This document shows positions 43,146 to 51,413 of a stretch of 64,000 nt of DNA, in pieces (position 1 is the stretch's first letter; each line of letters begins with the position of its first letter). The DNA comes from Ezakiella sp. (GTDB lineage Bacteria; Bacillota; Clostridia; Tissierellales; Peptoniphilaceae). The DNA is taken from the NCBI GenBank assembly GCA_022766605.1, contig JALEOH010000008.1, positions 62,001 to 126,000 on the forward strand. Reading direction: 5' to 3'. Below the pieces are notes generated by a model, which was given only the letters and a program-made list of their open reading frames with translations, was not told where the DNA came from and did no database searches. The translations under genes and the position numbers were made by a program.

Positions 43146-44158
43146 TATTTATTCTCCTGACTTGTTAATTTATCCATTATTTCAGGCGAGGCATAAAAGG
43201 TCTCGTCGTCAAAATAGATTATCGTATAATAGCCTGGATAGGACTTTAATATCTCCTCGATTTCCTCTGCCGACTTTAAAAATAAAGTGGTGCTTAAAAA
43301 ATCGCAAGTATATGATTTAGGTCCAATCACAGTTAAGCTTCTCTTGCCATTTTTAGCAGGATAGCCTGTTTGGTTGTCAATTATATGATGAAATCTTATT
43401 CCATCAATCATAGTATATCTTTGATAATCCCCAGAGGTTACTATTGAAGTATTGGTTACTTTAAGCGAATCGACCGCTCCTTCTCCATTGGTATATGGAT
43501 TGCTAATGCCGATATTAAAGCTATCTCTATCTTTGCCCGGGCTTCCCTTTACACTTACATTGCCGCCGCTATTTAATATATAATTTTCAATGCCAAGCTC
43601 AGCTATTGTTTTTTCAAGCTCATCATTTAAGAAGCCCTTGCTTACAGAGCCAAAATCAAGCTTTGCTCCATCGCTTAAAATTATTCTATCTCCATCGACC
43701 TTTACAGAGCCTTTGCCTCCTTTTTGCATCGCCTGTTTTATTTCATTTTCCTCTGGCAATATTCCTGTTTCGATAGTTTTTTTCCACAAGCGATATAGCT
43801 CTCCTTTTGATAAATCAAGAGTATAATCGGTCTTTTTCTCATCTTCTAAAACCAGCTTGGTCAAGCTTGCAAGTTCAGCACTTACTCCCTCGCCATCCCT
43901 ATTTATCTTAGCAACTATTCCATTTTCATCAAAATCGGTCAAAAGATTATGATAATACTTGATCTTTTCCTCTAATTTTTTTTCGACCTCTTCCTTCATA
44001 GATGCTTTGCCATAATAGCTAAACTCTATTACAGTGTCAAAATAATCATAATATACTATATCCACTCTTTCATCCTTTTCTAATGATTTAGTTATATTTT
44101 TAACTCCATTGCAAGCAACTAAGAAAAAACATATTGCAACTAATATTATCCTCTTCAC
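43145..44158 (-). CDS. apbE: FAD:protein FMN transferase lipoprotein
   Basis: Extracytoplasmic flavin transferase that attaches FMN covalently to threonine residues of partner proteins such as Rnf or Nqr subunits. The 337-residue product has a lipobox FLVAC, YYDYFDTVIEFSYYG, LDFGSVSKGFLNDELE, ILNSGGNVSVKGSP and VTSGDYQRYTMIDGIRFHHIIDNQTGYP, all standard ApbE blocks. I choose the GTG at 44158, with GGAGG 5 nt upstream, over an ATG eight codons earlier. Target protein is not in the window. Confidence 0.92.
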   Translation of the reverse strand: MKRIILVAICFFLVACNGVKNITKSLEKDERVDIVYYDYFDTVIEFSYYGKASMKEEVEKKLEEKIKYYHNLLTDFDENGIVAKINRDGEGVSAELASLTKLVLEDEKKTDYTLDLSKGELYRLWKKTIETGILPEENEIKQAMQKGGKGSVKVDGDRIILSDGAKLDFGSVSKGFLNDELEKTIAELGIENYILNSGGNVSVKGSPGKDRDSFNIGISNPYTNGEGAVDSLKVTNTSIVTSGDYQRYTMIDGIRFHHIIDNQTGYPAKNGKRSLTVIGPKSYTCDFLSTTLFLKSAEEIEEILKSYPGYYTIIYFDDETFYASPEIMDKLTSQENK

Positions 44159-44159
44159 T

Positions 44160-44768
44160 TTAACCTCCAATAACATCTCCAAGCACTGTTAACGCATCTA
44201 CTCTCCAATGCTCCCTTGCAAGTCTTATGGTCTTTGCCGCCTCTTCGAGCGTGCGACCCGTTGTCAATATATCATCGACCAATAAAATTCTTTTTTCATC
44301 ATCCTCATACTCTTCTGCCACAAATTTGAAATTATGTTTTTTTCTAGCCCTTAAAACCGAACTAGAAAGATGACTTGGCTTTGATATGCTCTTTCTTTTA
44401 ATAGATCTTATTAATTTAATACCCCAAGCATCTGCAATTTTTTCAGCGATTAATTTACTTTGATTAAAGCCCCTCTTTGCAAATCTAAGCGCATCCGATG
44501 GAATATAGCTTATATAGTCGTAAGATTTGTGTTCTTTGATCTCCTTGAATAATATATTAGAAAAAAAGTCGGCATATGAGATCTTACGCTCGAATTTAAA
44601 CTCATGCATCATCTCTTTTAATATGCCCTGATAGCTAAATCCAACTATGATCTCATCTATATAATTAAGCTCGTGTACATAGCCCTTTTTTATCCTCTTT
44701 AACTCTCGAAAACACTCCTCGCAGCATATTTCGCCTGGTCTATCGCATATTAGACAATTCCTTAGCAA
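44160..44768 (-). CDS. comFC: ComFC-type phosphoribosyltransferase-domain protein
   Basis: Late competence-type protein of 202 residues. An N-terminal zinc-ribbon-like set CLICDRPGEICCEEC is followed by a phosphoribosyltransferase fold with the PRPP motif ILLVDDILTTGRTLEEA near residue 170; YIPSDALRFAKRGFNQSKLIAEKIA is typical of ComF. The family takes part in DNA uptake or replication-fork repair. The gene starts inside the end of recD2 (29-nt overlap). Confidence 0.9.
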   Translation of the reverse strand: MLRNCLICDRPGEICCEECFRELKRIKKGYVHELNYIDEIIVGFSYQGILKEMMHEFKFERKISYADFFSNILFKEIKEHKSYDYISYIPSDALRFAKRGFNQSKLIAEKIADAWGIKLIRSIKRKSISKPSHLSSSVLRARKKHNFKFVAEEYEDDEKRILLVDDILTTGRTLEEAAKTIRLAREHWRVDALTVLGDVIGG

Positions 44769-46962
44769 TTACCAGCACCTCCGTTATACTGCTTTTTAAT
44801 CCCGAGTTTCGCCTTTCTATTCTAGTGTTTTTAAGCATGGTATTAAAAGTTTCGGGTCTACCCATTACAACCAATAATTCCTTTGCACGCGTAACTCCAG
44901 TATATAATAGATTTCTATTATTTAAAAGATAGTTCGCCCTCCAAGCGATGAATATTACGCAAGGAAATTCAGAGCCTTGCGATTTGTGAACAGTAATTGC
45001 ATAGGCGAGCTTTAGCTCTGATAAATCCTTTTCTTCATATATAGCATAATAATCATCTGAGAAGAGTACAACTAGTTTTCCTTCAAATGGATCTATTTCA
45101 GTTATAATGCCAATGTCTCCATTAAACACTCCTGTTTCATCGTCTTTGCGATGATTTTTATAGCTTATTTTTCTTTCATAATTATTTGTGATTTGCATAA
45201 CCTTATCGCCGAGTTTAAATTTTTGATTTCTAAAACTTATATATCTTTCTTCACTATTGAGCCTCTCTTGCAACAGGCGATTTAAATTTTCCGTTCCGAG
45301 ATTTCCTTTTTTAGTCGGAATTAAAATCTGTATATCATTAATAGAGTTAAATCCATAATAATTGGGCAATCTCTTTTCAACAAGTTCGAGTATCTCATCT
45401 ACAAACTCATCTTCATTTGTTTCATTCATAAAAAATACATCGCCATTAGCTTGATTGAATTTTGGCACATTGCCTTCTCTTATGTCTCGTGAGGCAATGG
45501 CGATCTCTGAAGTATCGAGAGTGCGATAAATTTTATTTAAGCGAATCTTTGGGATCTCCTCCACCTCTAAAAGATCCTTTAGCACATTACCCGCACCTAC
45601 ACTTGGAAGCTGGTCGCTATCTCCAACTAATATCAGGCTTGCCTCGCCTCCAAGGGCATCTAAAAGGGCTTTATATAGCTCAGTATCAACCATACTCATC
45701 TCATCTACCAAAACCATATCGCAATCTAATTCCTCAACCGGCTCCATATATTCATCGTCATATTTTGGACGAAGTTTAAGCAAGCGATGCAAAGTCATGG
45801 CAGTGCCTCCCGAGCTTTCCTCAAGTCTCTTTGCGGCGCGTCCCGTTGGAGCGGCTAGTCTAATATCCTTGCCTCGCATTCTTGCGATCTCTAAAATAGC
45901 ACGCACTATAGTTGTTTTACCAGTGCCTGGGCCTCCTGTAATAATAGAAATATTATTTTTTAGAGCCATAATTATCGCCTTTTTTTGCTCATCGTCATAT
46001 TTTACGCTCGATTCGCTAAAATGTCGATTGATATCTTGATCTAACTCCTCATCCATTTCAATTCTAGCATTTTTCTTTAAAATCAAATCAGCTGTTAGCC
46101 TTGCTGCCTCACTTTCAATCTCGTGCATGTAATTTGAATAGATCCTCGTGCCATCCTCTTTAATCATCCTTATAATATCGCCTGAGATAACCAAGTCTAC
46201 ATATATCTGATTCATGCCGTCCTTTTCAAAGTCACCTACAAGCTCCTTGAGGGATTTTTCAAGTTCCTCTTGATATAAAAACATATGTCCATCAAGCTCT
46301 GCCATATACAATAGATAAATGACGGCAGATCTTATTCTAATTGGATCTTTTTTTTCAAAGCCAAGTTTTAGTGCAATCTCATCAGCCTTTAAAAATCCAA
46401 ATCCGCGCACAAGTTTAATCAATCTATATGGATCCGCCTTTATAATATCTATAGAATTAGATCCAAGCGAACGATATATCTTCTCCGCCGCAGCCCCATA
46501 TATGCCATATTCTGCAAGCTCAATATAAACTCTTCTTGCATCTTTTTCGCTATCTAAAGCAGTGATTATCTTATCTAAACTTTTTCTTCCAATACCAGGC
46601 ACCTCGATTAATCGCTCTGGTTCCTCCTCTAATATACGAGCAGTATCCTCACCAAAAATATCGATGATTTTACTTGCCATCTTGGCCTTTATATATGGAA
46701 TATTGCCATTTTTTAAGTAATTAATAAGCCCTACTAACGAGGGCTCTTTTTTTCTATTAAAAGAGCTAAAGCTAAATTGCTCCCCAAATCTTTCATGAAA
46801 AACCATGTCTCCAATTAGCTCTAGCTCCTCTCCAACCATTAAATTAAAAATATTTCCCGTGCAAGTAATGATCTCATCATCGGCATCAAAAACAAAAACT
46901 GAATAGCCATTTTCGCTATTGGAAAATATTATTCTTTCAACTATTCCCGAGATATTGATCAT
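44740..46962 (-). CDS. recD2: RecD2-type 5'-3' DNA helicase
   Basis: SF1B helicase not associated with RecBC, involved in DNA repair and replication restart in Firmicutes. The 740-residue protein has the N-terminal OB/HhH region with LIEVPGIGRKSLDKI, the Walker A GGPGTGKTTIVRAIL near 340, VDEMSMVDTELYKALLDAL (motif II), LVGDSDQLPSVGAGNVLKD (motif III) and the SH3-like plus motif VI LKLAYAITVHKSQGSEFP, then YTGVTRAKELLVVMG. It lies in the ychF-led operon, 16 nt after the deacetylase gene. Confidence 0.95.
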   Translation of the reverse strand: MINISGIVERIIFSNSENGYSVFVFDADDEIITCTGNIFNLMVGEELELIGDMVFHERFGEQFSFSSFNRKKEPSLVGLINYLKNGNIPYIKAKMASKIIDIFGEDTARILEEEPERLIEVPGIGRKSLDKIITALDSEKDARRVYIELAEYGIYGAAAEKIYRSLGSNSIDIIKADPYRLIKLVRGFGFLKADEIALKLGFEKKDPIRIRSAVIYLLYMAELDGHMFLYQEELEKSLKELVGDFEKDGMNQIYVDLVISGDIIRMIKEDGTRIYSNYMHEIESEAARLTADLILKKNARIEMDEELDQDINRHFSESSVKYDDEQKKAIIMALKNNISIITGGPGTGKTTIVRAILEIARMRGKDIRLAAPTGRAAKRLEESSGGTAMTLHRLLKLRPKYDDEYMEPVEELDCDMVLVDEMSMVDTELYKALLDALGGEASLILVGDSDQLPSVGAGNVLKDLLEVEEIPKIRLNKIYRTLDTSEIAIASRDIREGNVPKFNQANGDVFFMNETNEDEFVDEILELVEKRLPNYYGFNSINDIQILIPTKKGNLGTENLNRLLQERLNSEERYISFRNQKFKLGDKVMQITNNYERKISYKNHRKDDETGVFNGDIGIITEIDPFEGKLVVLFSDDYYAIYEEKDLSELKLAYAITVHKSQGSEFPCVIFIAWRANYLLNNRNLLYTGVTRAKELLVVMGRPETFNTMLKNTRIERRNSGLKSSITEVLVIAKELSNMR

Positions 46963-46978
46963 CTTGCCTCCTTATAAA

Positions 46979-48226
46979 CTATCTCAACTCACCTAGACTA
47001 TGAAAACTATAGCCCTGCTCGAATGCTATATCTATTACTCTTCCCAATACTTTTACATTGGTGTCGCTTACTGCATGCAGTAGTATTATAGAACCGTCGT
47101 GGAAATTAGAAGTGATCTTTTCTATTGCAAAGTCTTCCGCAGGCTGACTGTCGGTCAACCAATCCTTATAAGCGAAAGACCAAAAGGTCGGAGTATATCC
47201 CATATCACTTATAAATTTTAAACTTGCCTCGCTATATCCACCCTCTGGTGGACGCAAAAACGGGCTCATGCTACCGCCGATTTTATCTTTATAAAGCTCC
47301 TCAAGCGATGTAATATCCGATTCTAAATTGCCACTTGCAAGTGCATCGGGTGGATTTAAATGATCCATTGTGTGATTGGCAACATCGTGTCCTTCATCTA
47401 TCATACGCTTTACAAGATCGCTCCTACTATTTAAAAAATGCCCAGTAATAAAAAAGCATGCTCGTACATTCTTCTCTTTTAAAACATCGAGTATCTTAGA
47501 TGTATTTTCATTGTATTCATAGCCCTCGTCAAATGTCAAATAAAGTCTTTTGGATCCACTTGGCACTTGCCATATGCCACCATATTTTTCCAATAAGCCA
47601 GCAATATCAAAATTAATAGAACTCTTACCTCCGTCTTTCCCAGGGCTATACCACCAGCTGAGCTTTTCATTTGAAAGTCCATCGTAACCAGTACTTTCCT
47701 TTCTTATTATAGGCTTTACAACTGGCTTTTTATTCCCCTCCGCCTCAGATGAAGATTTTTCAGTTACTTTTTCATTATCATTTATAATCTCGTTTTTTTC
47801 ATTTTTTTCTTCTTTTTCTTCTTGAGCTTTTTGATTTTCTTTAGCATTATCATCTTCATTCTCATCTTTATCATTAGAGCCTTCTTTGGATAAGTCAATA
47901 GTTACAACTTCTTTTTTTTCTTCTTGTTGCTGTTCATGTTGGCGATTGTCTTCCTGCTTTTCTTTTTCCGCTTCCTTTTTATTTTCCAATATATCATCTA
48001 CTGGCTCATCCAACTTGACTTCGGCATTATTATTTATTTCGACCTCATCATCTTCATTATTGTTATCATTAGAGTTTAACTCGCTTAAGTCGACTACTTG
48101 GACTGTCTTTTTATAATTATAACTATCTTCATATCGACCATATGCATAATCCTCAAGACTATTGCAGCCGGTCAATGACAATGAAATAACAACGATGAAT
48201 AAAATTATATTTTTCAATTTATACAT
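46979..48226 (-). CDS. PdaA-like polysaccharide deacetylase lipoprotein
   Basis: 415-residue surface protein. Signal with lipobox SLTGC, a very long acidic and Gln/Lys/Glu/Asn-rich low-complexity linker (about 45-180), then a NodB deacetylase domain: RLYLTFDEGYEYNENTSKIL (motif 1 with DE instead of DD, as in PdaA), FFITGHF, EGHDVANHTMDHLNPP (zinc His), FLRPPEGGYSEASLKF and ILLHAVSD. PdaA-type enzymes deacetylate muramic acid. The low-complexity part probably spans the wall. I use the ATG at 48226, overlapping the ychF end by 8 nt. Confidence 0.87.
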   Translation of the reverse strand: MYKLKNIILFIVVISLSLTGCNSLEDYAYGRYEDSYNYKKTVQVVDLSELNSNDNNNEDDEVEINNNAEVKLDEPVDDILENKKEAEKEKQEDNRQHEQQQEEKKEVVTIDLSKEGSNDKDENEDDNAKENQKAQEEKEEKNEKNEIINDNEKVTEKSSSEAEGNKKPVVKPIIRKESTGYDGLSNEKLSWWYSPGKDGGKSSINFDIAGLLEKYGGIWQVPSGSKRLYLTFDEGYEYNENTSKILDVLKEKNVRACFFITGHFLNSRSDLVKRMIDEGHDVANHTMDHLNPPDALASGNLESDITSLEELYKDKIGGSMSPFLRPPEGGYSEASLKFISDMGYTPTFWSFAYKDWLTDSQPAEDFAIEKITSNFHDGSIILLHAVSDTNVKVLGRVIDIAFEQGYSFHSLGELR

Positions 48227-49310
48227 TGAACCTAAATAGCACGACATCGCCTTCTTGCATGATATAATCCTTGCCCTCAAGCCTGATCTTGCCCTCTTCA
48301 CGAGCCTTTACCATATCTCCACCCAGCTCAACCAAAGTATCATAACTTATTACCTCGGCTTTTATAAAACCGCGTTCGATATCCGAATGGATTTTGCCAG
48401 CGGCATTTTGCGCACGAGTATTTTGTTTAATAGTCCAAGCACGCGTCTCCATCTCTCCTGTTGTCAAAAAGCTCATAAGCCCCAATGTCTTATATGAAGC
48501 ACGAACTAGCTTATCTAGACCTGACTCGCTTAAGCCCATTTCATTAAGAAATTCTTTCTTCTCATCGCCTTCAAGCTCCGCAATTTCCTCTTCTATCTTA
48601 ACAGAAACCGTTATAACCTCTTCGTTATGAGCATCTGCATATTCTCTTATTGCATCTACATAATGGTTGTCTTCAGAAAGTAAATCATCATAGCTAACAT
48701 TTGCAACATATATCAAAGGCTTTGCCGTCAAAAATTGATATCCATTGATTAAAGAAAGTTCTTCTTCCTTTAGCTCCAATTCACGAATTGCAAGCCCCTC
48801 ATCGAGCTGCGCTTTAATTTTATCGAGTAGCTCAAGCTCCTTTAACAAACTCTTATCCGCCTTTGCTTGCTTGCTTACACGATTATATATTCCCTCCATT
48901 TGAGCCATATCAGAGAAGACAAGCTCGGTATCGATGGTCTTGATATCTCTGATTGGATCTACACTTCCATCTACATGGACTATATTGGGATCGTCAAACG
49001 CACGCAAAACATGAACTATTGCATCTACCGCCCTTATATGACTTAAAAATTTATTGCCAAGGCCTTCGCCCTTGCTCGCTCCTCTAACCAAACCAGCAAT
49101 ATCATAAAACTCAATTGCAGCTGGCACTATTTTCTTCGATTTATTAAGACGAGCTAGCACCTCAAGTCTCTCATCAGGCACAGTAACAAGACCCACATTG
49201 GGGTCTATCGTGCAAAATGGATAATTGGCAGCCTCCGCCTTAGCATTTGTAATTGCATTAAATAATGTCGACTTGCCAACATTGGGCAGGCCTACTATTC
49301 CTAATTTCAT
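48219..49310 (-). CDS. ychF: redox-regulated ATPase/GTPase YchF
   Basis: Obg-family P-loop NTPase that binds the ribosome and hydrolyses ATP. The start MKLGIVGLPNVGKSTLFNAITNAKAEAANYPFCTIDPNVG is diagnostic (P-loop GLPNVGKST), followed by YDIAGLVRGASKGEGLGNKFL, a coiled coil and a C-terminal TGS-like domain ending in GDVVLFRFNV. The ATG at 49310 has AAGGAGAG upstream; 35 further in-frame codons upstream would include the promoter. Heads a six-gene minus-strand operon. Confidence 0.96.
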   Translation of the reverse strand: MKLGIVGLPNVGKSTLFNAITNAKAEAANYPFCTIDPNVGLVTVPDERLEVLARLNKSKKIVPAAIEFYDIAGLVRGASKGEGLGNKFLSHIRAVDAIVHVLRAFDDPNIVHVDGSVDPIRDIKTIDTELVFSDMAQMEGIYNRVSKQAKADKSLLKELELLDKIKAQLDEGLAIRELELKEEELSLINGYQFLTAKPLIYVANVSYDDLLSEDNHYVDAIREYADAHNEEVITVSVKIEEEIAELEGDEKKEFLNEMGLSESGLDKLVRASYKTLGLMSFLTTGEMETRAWTIKQNTRAQNAAGKIHSDIERGFIKAEVISYDTLVELGGDMVKAREEGKIRLEGKDYIMQEGDVVLFRFNV

Positions 49311-49353
49311 ATATCTCTCCTTAATTGATAAAAATATCCTAATATCCCTAGTT

Positions 49354-49382
49354 ATTATATAATACAAATGCCAATTTTGCAA
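49354..49382 (-). promoter_or_regulatory. promoter of the ychF-led operon
   Basis: TTGCAA (49377-49382), 17-nt spacer and TATAAT (49354-49359) on the minus strand. The rest of the gap up to the arsM terminator (49383-49615) is AT-rich and shows no gene. Confidence 0.65.
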
Positions 49383-49615
49383 GCAAATGGGGCATATTCT
49401 CAGAGCAAAACACATGCTTAAAGCACAAAAATCAATAGTAACTTAAAAAGCATCAAAAAAATATGTAAACTAAAAACTTACACCAATTTCCTTTCATCTT
49501 CCCATATTTAATTTAAAACAATTTTTCAAAACAGTGACCATTTTATGATATAAAATTTATGCGTAACAATGCTCGAAGAAGTCGCAATCACGAAATGTTT
49601 TTTATAATTTAATTC

Positions 49616-49651
49616 GGGGCTAAAAGACAAGTAGTTCGCGATTTTAGCCCC
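49616..49651 (-). terminator. terminator immediately after the full-length arsM frame
   Basis: Perfect 10-bp inverted repeat GGGGCTAAAA / TTTTAGCCCC with a 16-nt loop. It begins 3 nt after the TAA at 49655, that is at the end of the reading frame continued through the in-frame UGA, supporting the extended frame as the functional gene. Confidence 0.7.
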
Positions 49652-49654
49652 AAA

Positions 49655-50386
49655 TTATGGTTTGACGGCAAGTATTTTCCCCCTCTTAATATACCTCTCC
49701 ATCCCCTCATGTCCCCATTTGTTCAGGTATTCGGGGGTGAGATCTTCCCGAACGACGAGATAGGGATCAAAACCACATTCTTTTAAAATCTGTTCCAAGC
49801 TAACTGCTGTGATGCTGCCGCCTACTCAGGTAGCGATCATATGCGGATCTTCTTTTATTTCTTGTGGAAGTGGATTGATTTGAATTATGTCCGAAATTGA
49901 GAGTCTTCCACCGGGTTTTAGTATTCTAAAGATTTCACTATATACTTTCTTTTTATCCTCTAAAAGATTTATTACGCAGTTGGAAATGACGACGGTACAA
50001 GACTCGTCGGGAAGGTTGATATCGTCGATTTCCGATAATATAAATTCAGTGTTATTAAAACCCCTTTTTGTTGCAATCTCGCGTGCTTTTTCAACCATTT
50101 CAGGCAAATTATCTATTCCTATAGCCTTGCCATTTGTCAATATTTTTGCAGCCTTAAAGACGTCGATGCCTTTACCACTGCCGAGGTCAACTAATATATC
50201 ATCGGGCTTTAAATTGGCATTCTCGGTGGGATTACCACATCCTAGTCCTAAATTGCCATCCTCGATGTCCTCTAAGCTATATCCAAGCGACAATGCAACA
50301 GCGATCTCCTTTTCTCCATCTGTTGAAATGCCATCGTTTTTAGCTATATTTTTATAAAAATCTGCTACATTCTTTCTTCTATCCAT
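49655..50386 (-). CDS. arsM: arsenite methyltransferase, candidate selenoprotein (in-frame UGA)
   Basis: SAM-dependent ArsM-like enzyme. Motif I is LVDLGSGKGIDVFKAA (64-79) and ILKPGGRLSISDI follows near 155. ArsM uses three conserved arsenic-binding Cys. Here C50 (LGCGNP) and C137 (ISNCVINL) are present, and codon 187, expected to be the third Cys in ATC-VGG, is TGA (49826-49828). The frame stays open for 56 further codons with ArsM-like sequence (VGGSITAVSLEQILKECGF) to TAA. Read through as selenocysteine the product is 243 residues. Otherwise a single T/C-to-A change would make it a nonsense pseudogene. ATG at 50386 has TGGAGGAG upstream. Confidence 0.8.
49794..49812 (-). promoter_or_regulatory. 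candidate bacterial SECIS hairpin of arsM
   Basis: On the mRNA, 20 nt after the UGA, an AGC/GCU upper stem carries an AGUUA loop (49801-49805) with G in the second loop position; a lower UC/GA pair and a small internal loop extend it. The stem is weak on its own. The loop sequence and distance match the much stronger hairpin after the arsS UGA. Confidence 0.4.
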
Positions 50387-50498
50387 GTCTCCTCCAATTT
50401 TATAATGCTTAGATTTTAAATACCCAATCAAAGATTATTTTAAACAATATTTAAATATATATTATCTTGATTATTATTATGTGCTATAATATATTCAT

Positions 50499-50512
50499 AA
50501 GATATCTATCTT
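50499..50512. promoter_or_regulatory. palindrome upstream of the first small exported protein gene
   Basis: AAGATA-TC-TATCTT directly before the AGGAGGTG ribosome binding site at about 50515. A near-identical AAGATA-TATCTT palindrome precedes the paralogue, suggesting a shared regulator or mRNA element. A TTGATT-N17-TATATT promoter candidate lies just upstream. Confidence 0.45.
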
Positions 50513-50526
50513 TAGGAGGTGAAATT

Positions 50527-50883
50527 ATGAAAAGGTCTTTATCCATCTTGATTATTGCCTTGATGCTAATACTTACTGTATTACCACTAGAGGCAAAGGC
50601 AAGCAAAGAAGAGTCATTTAAACTCGAGCTTAAATTTGAGGCTGGAGAATTCATTCCAACAAAGCTTGACTATGTAGGCAAAGAAAAAGCTGGTAAACTC
50701 ACATTGATAAGTGCAACTAAAGAGGCGGAATACTTTATTGCAAGCTATGAAGGCTCTTTAGATGAAAAGGGTGAAAACTACAACAAAGTTGAAGTTAAAA
50801 CAGTAGGAGAAAATTCTCGCATCATAGTTAATGACGATGATTTAGCAATAAACGGCAATATCGTTATTGATAAGAGAAAGTAA
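50527..50883 (+). CDS. small exported protein, paralogue 1
   Basis: 118-residue protein with a signal peptide (MKRSLSILIIALMLILTVLP, cleavage likely near LEAKA). The mature part has EAGEFIPTKLDYV and GKLTLISATKEAEYFIASYEG, which align loosely with the next gene. The last 34 residues, YNKVEVKTVGENSRIIVNDD onward, are identical to it but for one residue. No known domain recognised. The ATG at 50527 has AGGAGGTG upstream; the frame extends 20 codons further without a site. Confidence 0.75.
   Translation: MKRSLSILIIALMLILTVLPLEAKASKEESFKLELKFEAGEFIPTKLDYVGKEKAGKLTLISATKEAEYFIASYEGSLDEKGENYNKVEVKTVGENSRIIVNDDDLAINGNIVIDKRK
50776..50883 (+). repeat. 108-bp 3' coding repeat, copy 1
   Basis: Matches 51262-51369 at 105 of 108 positions by eye, covering the C-terminal codons and stop of the small exported protein gene, while the upstream halves of the two genes are clearly diverged. 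Confidence 0.9.
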
Positions 50884-50940
50884 AAATTCCCATATTTATT
50901 TATTATGTTTATAATAAATATTTTGGGGTATATAATTAAC

Positions 50941-50956
50941 GTAAGATATATCTTAC
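50941..50956. promoter_or_regulatory. palindrome upstream of the second small exported protein gene
   Basis: GTAAGATATATCTTAC, a perfect 16-bp palindrome between a TATAAT-like -10 (around 50930) and the AAAGGAGA ribosome binding site. It shares AAGATA/TATCTT arms with the element before the first paralogue. Confidence 0.45.
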
Positions 50957-50979
50957 TCTTACAGAAAGGAGATGAAATT

Positions 50980-51369
50980 ATGAAGAAGAGCATTGCGATT
51001 TTATTGGCAGTCTTAATGCTAACATTAAGCACATTACCTATAATCGCTAAAGAAGGAGACAGACCCAATGGTCCGGGTCCAAGCAATGGCAGAAGGTGGG
51101 AAACTTTCAAGGTAATCTATGATATCGGTTCATATATACCAACTTACTATGAATATCTTAGCAAGGACTGGTATGGAACATTGAATCTTGTACGAACAAT
51201 TGAAGGTACCGATGTTATACAAGCTTTCTATGAAGGCTGGGTTTACCAAAGACAAGCTAATAACTACAACAAAGTTGAAGTTAAAACGGTAGGAGAAAAT
51301 TCTCGCATCATAGTTAATGACGATGATTTAGCAATAAACGGCAATATCGTTATTGATATGAGAAAATAA
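50980..51369 (+). CDS. small exported protein, paralogue 2
   Basis: 129-residue protein with a signal peptide (MKKSIAILLAVLMLTLSTLP, cleavage near IIAKE). The mature N-terminal part is Gly/Pro/Asn-rich (DRPNGPGPSNG), followed by IYDIGSYIPTYYEYL and GTLNLVRTIEGTDVIQAFYEG, similar in pattern to paralogue 1 but diverged. The C-terminal 34 residues are identical to that protein except one Lys/Met change. Function unknown. ATG at 50980 with AAAGGAGA upstream. Confidence 0.75.
   Translation: MKKSIAILLAVLMLTLSTLPIIAKEGDRPNGPGPSNGRRWETFKVIYDIGSYIPTYYEYLSKDWYGTLNLVRTIEGTDVIQAFYEGWVYQRQANNYNKVEVKTVGENSRIIVNDDDLAINGNIVIDMRK
51262..51369 (+). repeat. 108-bp 3' coding repeat, copy 2
   Basis: Second copy of the segment at 50776-50883, same reading frame, ending at the stop codon. 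Three single-base differences were counted. Confidence 0.9.
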
Positions 51370-51381
51370 CAAGGCAATTAT

Positions 51382-51413
51382 AAAAGTCGCGATCCCAATC
51401 GACCGCGACTTTT
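51382..51413 (+). terminator. bidirectional terminator between the exported protein gene and the HdeD-like gene
   Basis: AAAAGTCGCG / CGCGACTTTT with a 12-nt loop, directly between two convergent genes. Confidence 0.85.

Noticed and set aside
47740-48090. low-complexity region as non-coding repeat
   Set aside because: It is an in-frame acidic/Lys/Gln linker between the lipobox and the deacetylase domain.
49655-49828. arsM as a simple nonsense pseudogene
   Set aside because: The frame beyond the UGA stays open to a TAA just before a perfect terminator, there are no other lesions, and the UGA is exactly at a functional Cys. Selenocysteine is the better explanation, though not proven.
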